From NCBI GenBank assembly GCA_003142815.1, contig PLNP01000044.1, positions 110,774 through 174,773 on the forward strand: a stretch of 64,000 nucleotides of DNA, read 5' to 3'. Made by a program: the position numbers and the translations under genes. Below the pieces are notes generated by a model. That model was not told the origin of the DNA, made no database searches, and was given only the letters and a program-made list of their open reading frames with translations. Of the stretch, positions 61,712 to 64,000 are shown piece by piece (position 1 is the stretch's first letter; each line of letters opens with the position of its first letter). The stretch is from Rhodanobacteraceae bacterium. Lineage in GTDB: Bacteria > Pseudomonadota > Gammaproteobacteria > Xanthomonadales > Rhodanobacteraceae.

Positions 61712-63289
61712 TCAATGACGGAAATGCCGCGCGCCGGTGAAAATCATTGCCATGTCGTGGTCGTTTGCGGCGGCGATGACTTCCGCGTCGCGCATCGAGC
61801 CGCCGGGCTGGATCACCGCGCGGATGCCGGCTTGTGCAGCGGTATCGATGCCGTCGCGGAACGGGAAGAACCCGTCCGAAGCCATCACGCTGCCGGGAAT
61901 ATCGAGTTGCGCGTCGGCCGCCTTCAATGTGGCGATCTTCGCGCTGACGATGCGGCTCATCTGGCCCGCGCCGATGCCGATCGTGCGGCCGCCGCGTGCG
62001 TAGACGATCGCGTTCGACTTGACGAATACCGCGACGTGCCAGGCGAACAGGAGATCGTGCAGTTCATCCGCATCCGGCACGCGCCTGGAAACGACCTTGA
62101 GGTCGGTCAGCAGCAGCGTGTCGCGATCGGCGTCCTGCACGAGCAGGCCGCCGCTGATGCGTTTGAAATCGAGCGCCGGCGGTGGTTGTTCGTCCCAGTC
62201 ACCGGTTGCGAGCACGCGCACATTCGGTTTCGTGGCGATTGCCGCAATCGCTTCCGCGTCGAACTCCGGCGCGACAATGACCTCGACGAACTGGCGCTCC
62301 ACAATTGCACGCGCGGTTGCCACGTCGAGGCGATGGTTGAACGCGATGATGCCGCCGAACGCCGATACCGGGTCGCACGCGTAGGCGCGCTCGTAGGCTT
62401 CCAGAAGATTTACGCCGAGCGCGACACCGCATGGGTTGGCATGCTTGACGATCACGCAGGCCGGAGTTTTCATGAAGGCTTTCACGCATTCGAGCGCGGC
62501 GTCGGCATCGGCGATGTTGTTGTAGGACAGTTCCTTGCCGGCGAGCACGCGTGCGGCAGCGACCGTGCCGGGCGGCACATTCTTCTCGACGTAGAGCGCC
62601 GCGCTCTGATGCGGGTTCTCGCCGTAGCGCAAACTCTGGCTACGCTCGAACGCGAGATGCAGGATCGACGGGAACACTTCGGGTTTTTCCGCGTCGGCGC
62701 GCGTACCAAGCCAGTTCGCGATCAGGCCGTCGTAACGCGCCGTGTGCGCGTACACCTTCGTGGCGAGGTGGCGTCGCAGCGCGAGCGAGGTGCCGCCGTT
62801 GGAAAGCGCTTCGAGCACCTCGGCGTAGTCGGCGGGGTCCACCGCGACGGCGACGTGATCGTGGTTCTTGGCCGCCGCGCGCAGCATCGCAGGGCCGCCG
62901 ATGTCGATGTTCTCGATCGCCTCGGCGAATGTGCAATCGGGCGCCGCGATGGTTTGCTCGAATGGATAGAGATTGACGACCAGCAGATCGATCGGCGCAA
63001 TGCCGTGCTCGGCCATCACCGCATCGTCGGTGCCGCGTCGACCCAGCAGGCCGCCATGCACCGCCGGATGCAGCGTCTTGACGCGACCATCCATGATTTC
63101 CGGAAAGCCGGTCAAGGTGCTGACCTCGATCACCGGCAGGCCCACATCACGCAGCGCCCTGGCGGTGCCCCCGGTGGAGATCAATGCGATACCGAGCGCA
63201 TCGAGGCCGCGTGCCAGGTCGACCAGGCCGGTCTTGTCCGAAACGCTGAGCAGGGCGCGCCGTACCGGCACTAAAGTCGCATCAAACAT
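61712..63289 (-). CDS. purH: AICAR transformylase / IMP cyclohydrolase
   Basis: A 525-residue bifunctional enzyme catalysing the last two steps of IMP synthesis. The cyclohydrolase/MGS domain spans about 1-190 ([44 protein letters not shown]); the transformylase domain has [34 protein letters not shown] and [12 protein letters not shown]. Full length with all motifs. It follows fis by about 250 bp on the same strand. Confidence 0.97.
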   Translation of the reverse strand: MFDATLVPVRRALLSVSDKTGLVDLARGLDALGIALISTGGTARALRDVGLPVIEVSTLTGFPEIMDGRVKTLHPAVHGGLLGRRGTDDAVMAEHGIAPIDLLVVNLYPFEQTIAAPDCTFAEAIENIDIGGPAMLRAAAKNHDHVAVAVDPADYAEVLEALSNGGTSLALRRHLATKVYAHTARYDGLIANWLGTRADAEKPEVFPSILHLAFERSQSLRYGENPHQSAALYVEKNVPPGTVAAARVLAGKELSYNNIADADAALECVKAFMKTPACVIVKHANPCGVALGVNLLEAYERAYACDPVSAFGGIIAFNHRLDVATARAIVERQFVEVIVAPEFDAEAIAAIATKPNVRVLATGDWDEQPPPALDFKRISGGLLVQDADRDTLLLTDLKVVSRRVPDADELHDLLFAWHVAVFVKSNAIVYARGGRTIGIGAGQMSRIVSAKIATLKAADAQLDIPGSVMASDGFFPFRDGIDTAAQAGIRAVIQPGGSMRDAEVIAAANDHDMAMIFTGARHFRH

Positions 63290-63367
63290 GGCTGTGCACG
63301 TGCCGCGGGAAACGACCGATTATAGCGGGAGCGGACGGCGCGTGTTTAAGCGCCAAAATCGAAAAGG

Positions 63368-63402
63368 TAGGGTGGGACTCAGCCGCGCAGCGGCCCACCC
63401 TC
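63368..63402 (-). terminator. fis: Hairpin after fis, possible terminator
   Basis: AGGGTGGG and CCCACCCT (63369-63376 and 63394-63401) enclose a 17-nt loop. Read on the minus strand it is followed by accttttcgatttt, a T-rich tract. It may end the fis transcript or be another REP-like hairpin. Confidence 0.4.
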
Positions 63403-63537
63403 TATGCTCGACCACGAGCGCAAACGCTGTTCGCCAAGAACAATAGCAAAAGATGCCGCCTGAGTGCGATTCCTCGTCCATCCAGGCTCATTTCAGTTTT
63501 GGAATGTTCCAGGAGCCGCTGCCGGCCACAACGCGCT

Positions 63538-63819
63538 TTAGTCAGCGAGGCCGTATTGCTGGAGCTTCTTGCGCAAGGTCGCACGGTTGATGCCGAGCGC
63601 GACCGCAGCCTTGCTCTGGTTGCCGCCGTACCAGTTCATCACTTCGCGCAGGAGCGGCGATTCCACTTCGCACATCACGAGCGCGTACAGACCTTCGCCG
63701 GGTTCGGACTCGACATCGACGAGATAGCGACGCACCGCGCGCGCAACACATTCACGCAGTGCGGGTTGCAACGAGGTTTCATGCGCAACATCGGCGCGCA
63801 GTGGTATTGCGGCATTCAC
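63538..63819 (-). CDS. fis: Fis family nucleoid-associated DNA-binding protein
   Basis: A 93-residue Fis protein. The C-terminal helix-turn-helix (NWYGGNQSKAAVALGINRATLRKKLQQYGL, about residues 62-91) is conserved, preceded by VMCEVESPLLREVM. Translation must start at GTG 63819, since no in-frame ATG lies near. Fis usually follows dusB; the 181 bp upstream of it to the window end contain no recognisable dusB end. Confidence 0.93.
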   Translation of the reverse strand: MNAAIPLRADVAHETSLQPALRECVARAVRRYLVDVESEPGEGLYALVMCEVESPLLREVMNWYGGNQSKAAVALGINRATLRKKLQQYGLAD

Positions 63820-64000
63820 AACGGATGGCCCCTATGGACGAACTTTGCTTCCTTGAGCGGGCCGGCGCGCAAGCTGGATCGCACGCCGGGAGGGGATACT
63901 AGCGCCGCGCTCGCGGCTTGATAAGTCCCCCCGTTGCGAAATCATGCGCGCGTTCGGCGCCGCATCGTCAGGATGTCTTGGCGCATCGGCACTTGCGTGA
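63820..64000. other. Right window edge, no gene assigned
   Basis: One hundred and eighty bases upstream of fis. No open frame with family features. Probably contains the fis promoter. Confidence 0.35.

Noticed and set aside
61445-63274. 609-codon plus-strand frame opposite purH and the end of purD
   Set aside because: Antisense to purH with all motifs present, and rich in His/Arg/Asp as antisense frames are.
1-64000. CRISPR arrays
   Set aside because: No set of regularly spaced direct repeats was seen, and no cas genes.

Overview
The window is GC-rich chromosomal DNA of a gammaproteobacterium, most likely order Xanthomonadales (Lysobacterales), perhaps family Rhodanobacteraceae. This rests on gene content and order at the right end (rppH, hemJ, bactofilin, erpA, nudC, ampE, an LplT-PlsC fusion, purD, purH, fis) and on short palindromic intergenic repeats of a kind common in that order. 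No rRNA is present, so the placement is an inference.

Left third (1-30,400), accessory genes typical of a soil or stress-adapted bacterium. It begins with small stress-type genes (DUF3309 peptide, Ala/Asp/Lys-rich lipoprotein, acidic peptide). Next is a three-gene operon (type III polyketide synthase, methyltransferase, FAD oxidoreductase) resembling phenolic-lipid clusters, then the decayed 3' part of a clade II catalase. An XRE regulator with a clear promoter and operator precedes a six-gene hydrogenase-4/complex-I-like operon whose large subunit has lost its Ni ligands. Remnants of IS21-type and IS1595-type transposases follow, then a three-gene phospho-signalling operon, a sorbosone-dehydrogenase-like lipoprotein, topoisomerase IB, an Nramp-type transporter, the Ku/LigD end-joining pair with a 150-bp MITE behind ku, a metallothionein-like peptide and a HigBA toxin-antitoxin pair.

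Centre (30,750-47,760), defence region. One tightly coupled operon reads hsdM-kwaA-kwaB-hsdS-mntA-HEPN-hsdR: a type I restriction-modification system with a Kiwa system and an MNT/HEPN toxin-antitoxin module inserted between its subunits. Two tandem palindromes at the hsdS/mntA junction look like the module's own operator. Next is a 7.8-kb island bounded by a repeat of the 3' end of tRNA-Met (39,919) and the intact tRNA-Met gene (47,679). Beside the tRNA lies only the first 37 codons of a P4-type integrase. The island carries AlpA, two small unassigned genes, and an XRE regulator followed by an IetA-like AAA ATPase, an IetS-like subtilisin protease and a Swt1-type HEPN protein. That last four-gene cassette is the best candidate for a new or extended defence system.

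Right third (47,900-64,000), mostly housekeeping: rppH; a REC-GGDEF-EAL protein with all three signature motifs degenerate, followed by a decayed kinase; hemJ; DUF6776-bactofilin-erpA-nudC; ampE; a glycosyltransferase pseudogene; an LplT-PlsC fusion; a TPR protein; purD; purH; and fis. Several repeats link these intergenic spaces.
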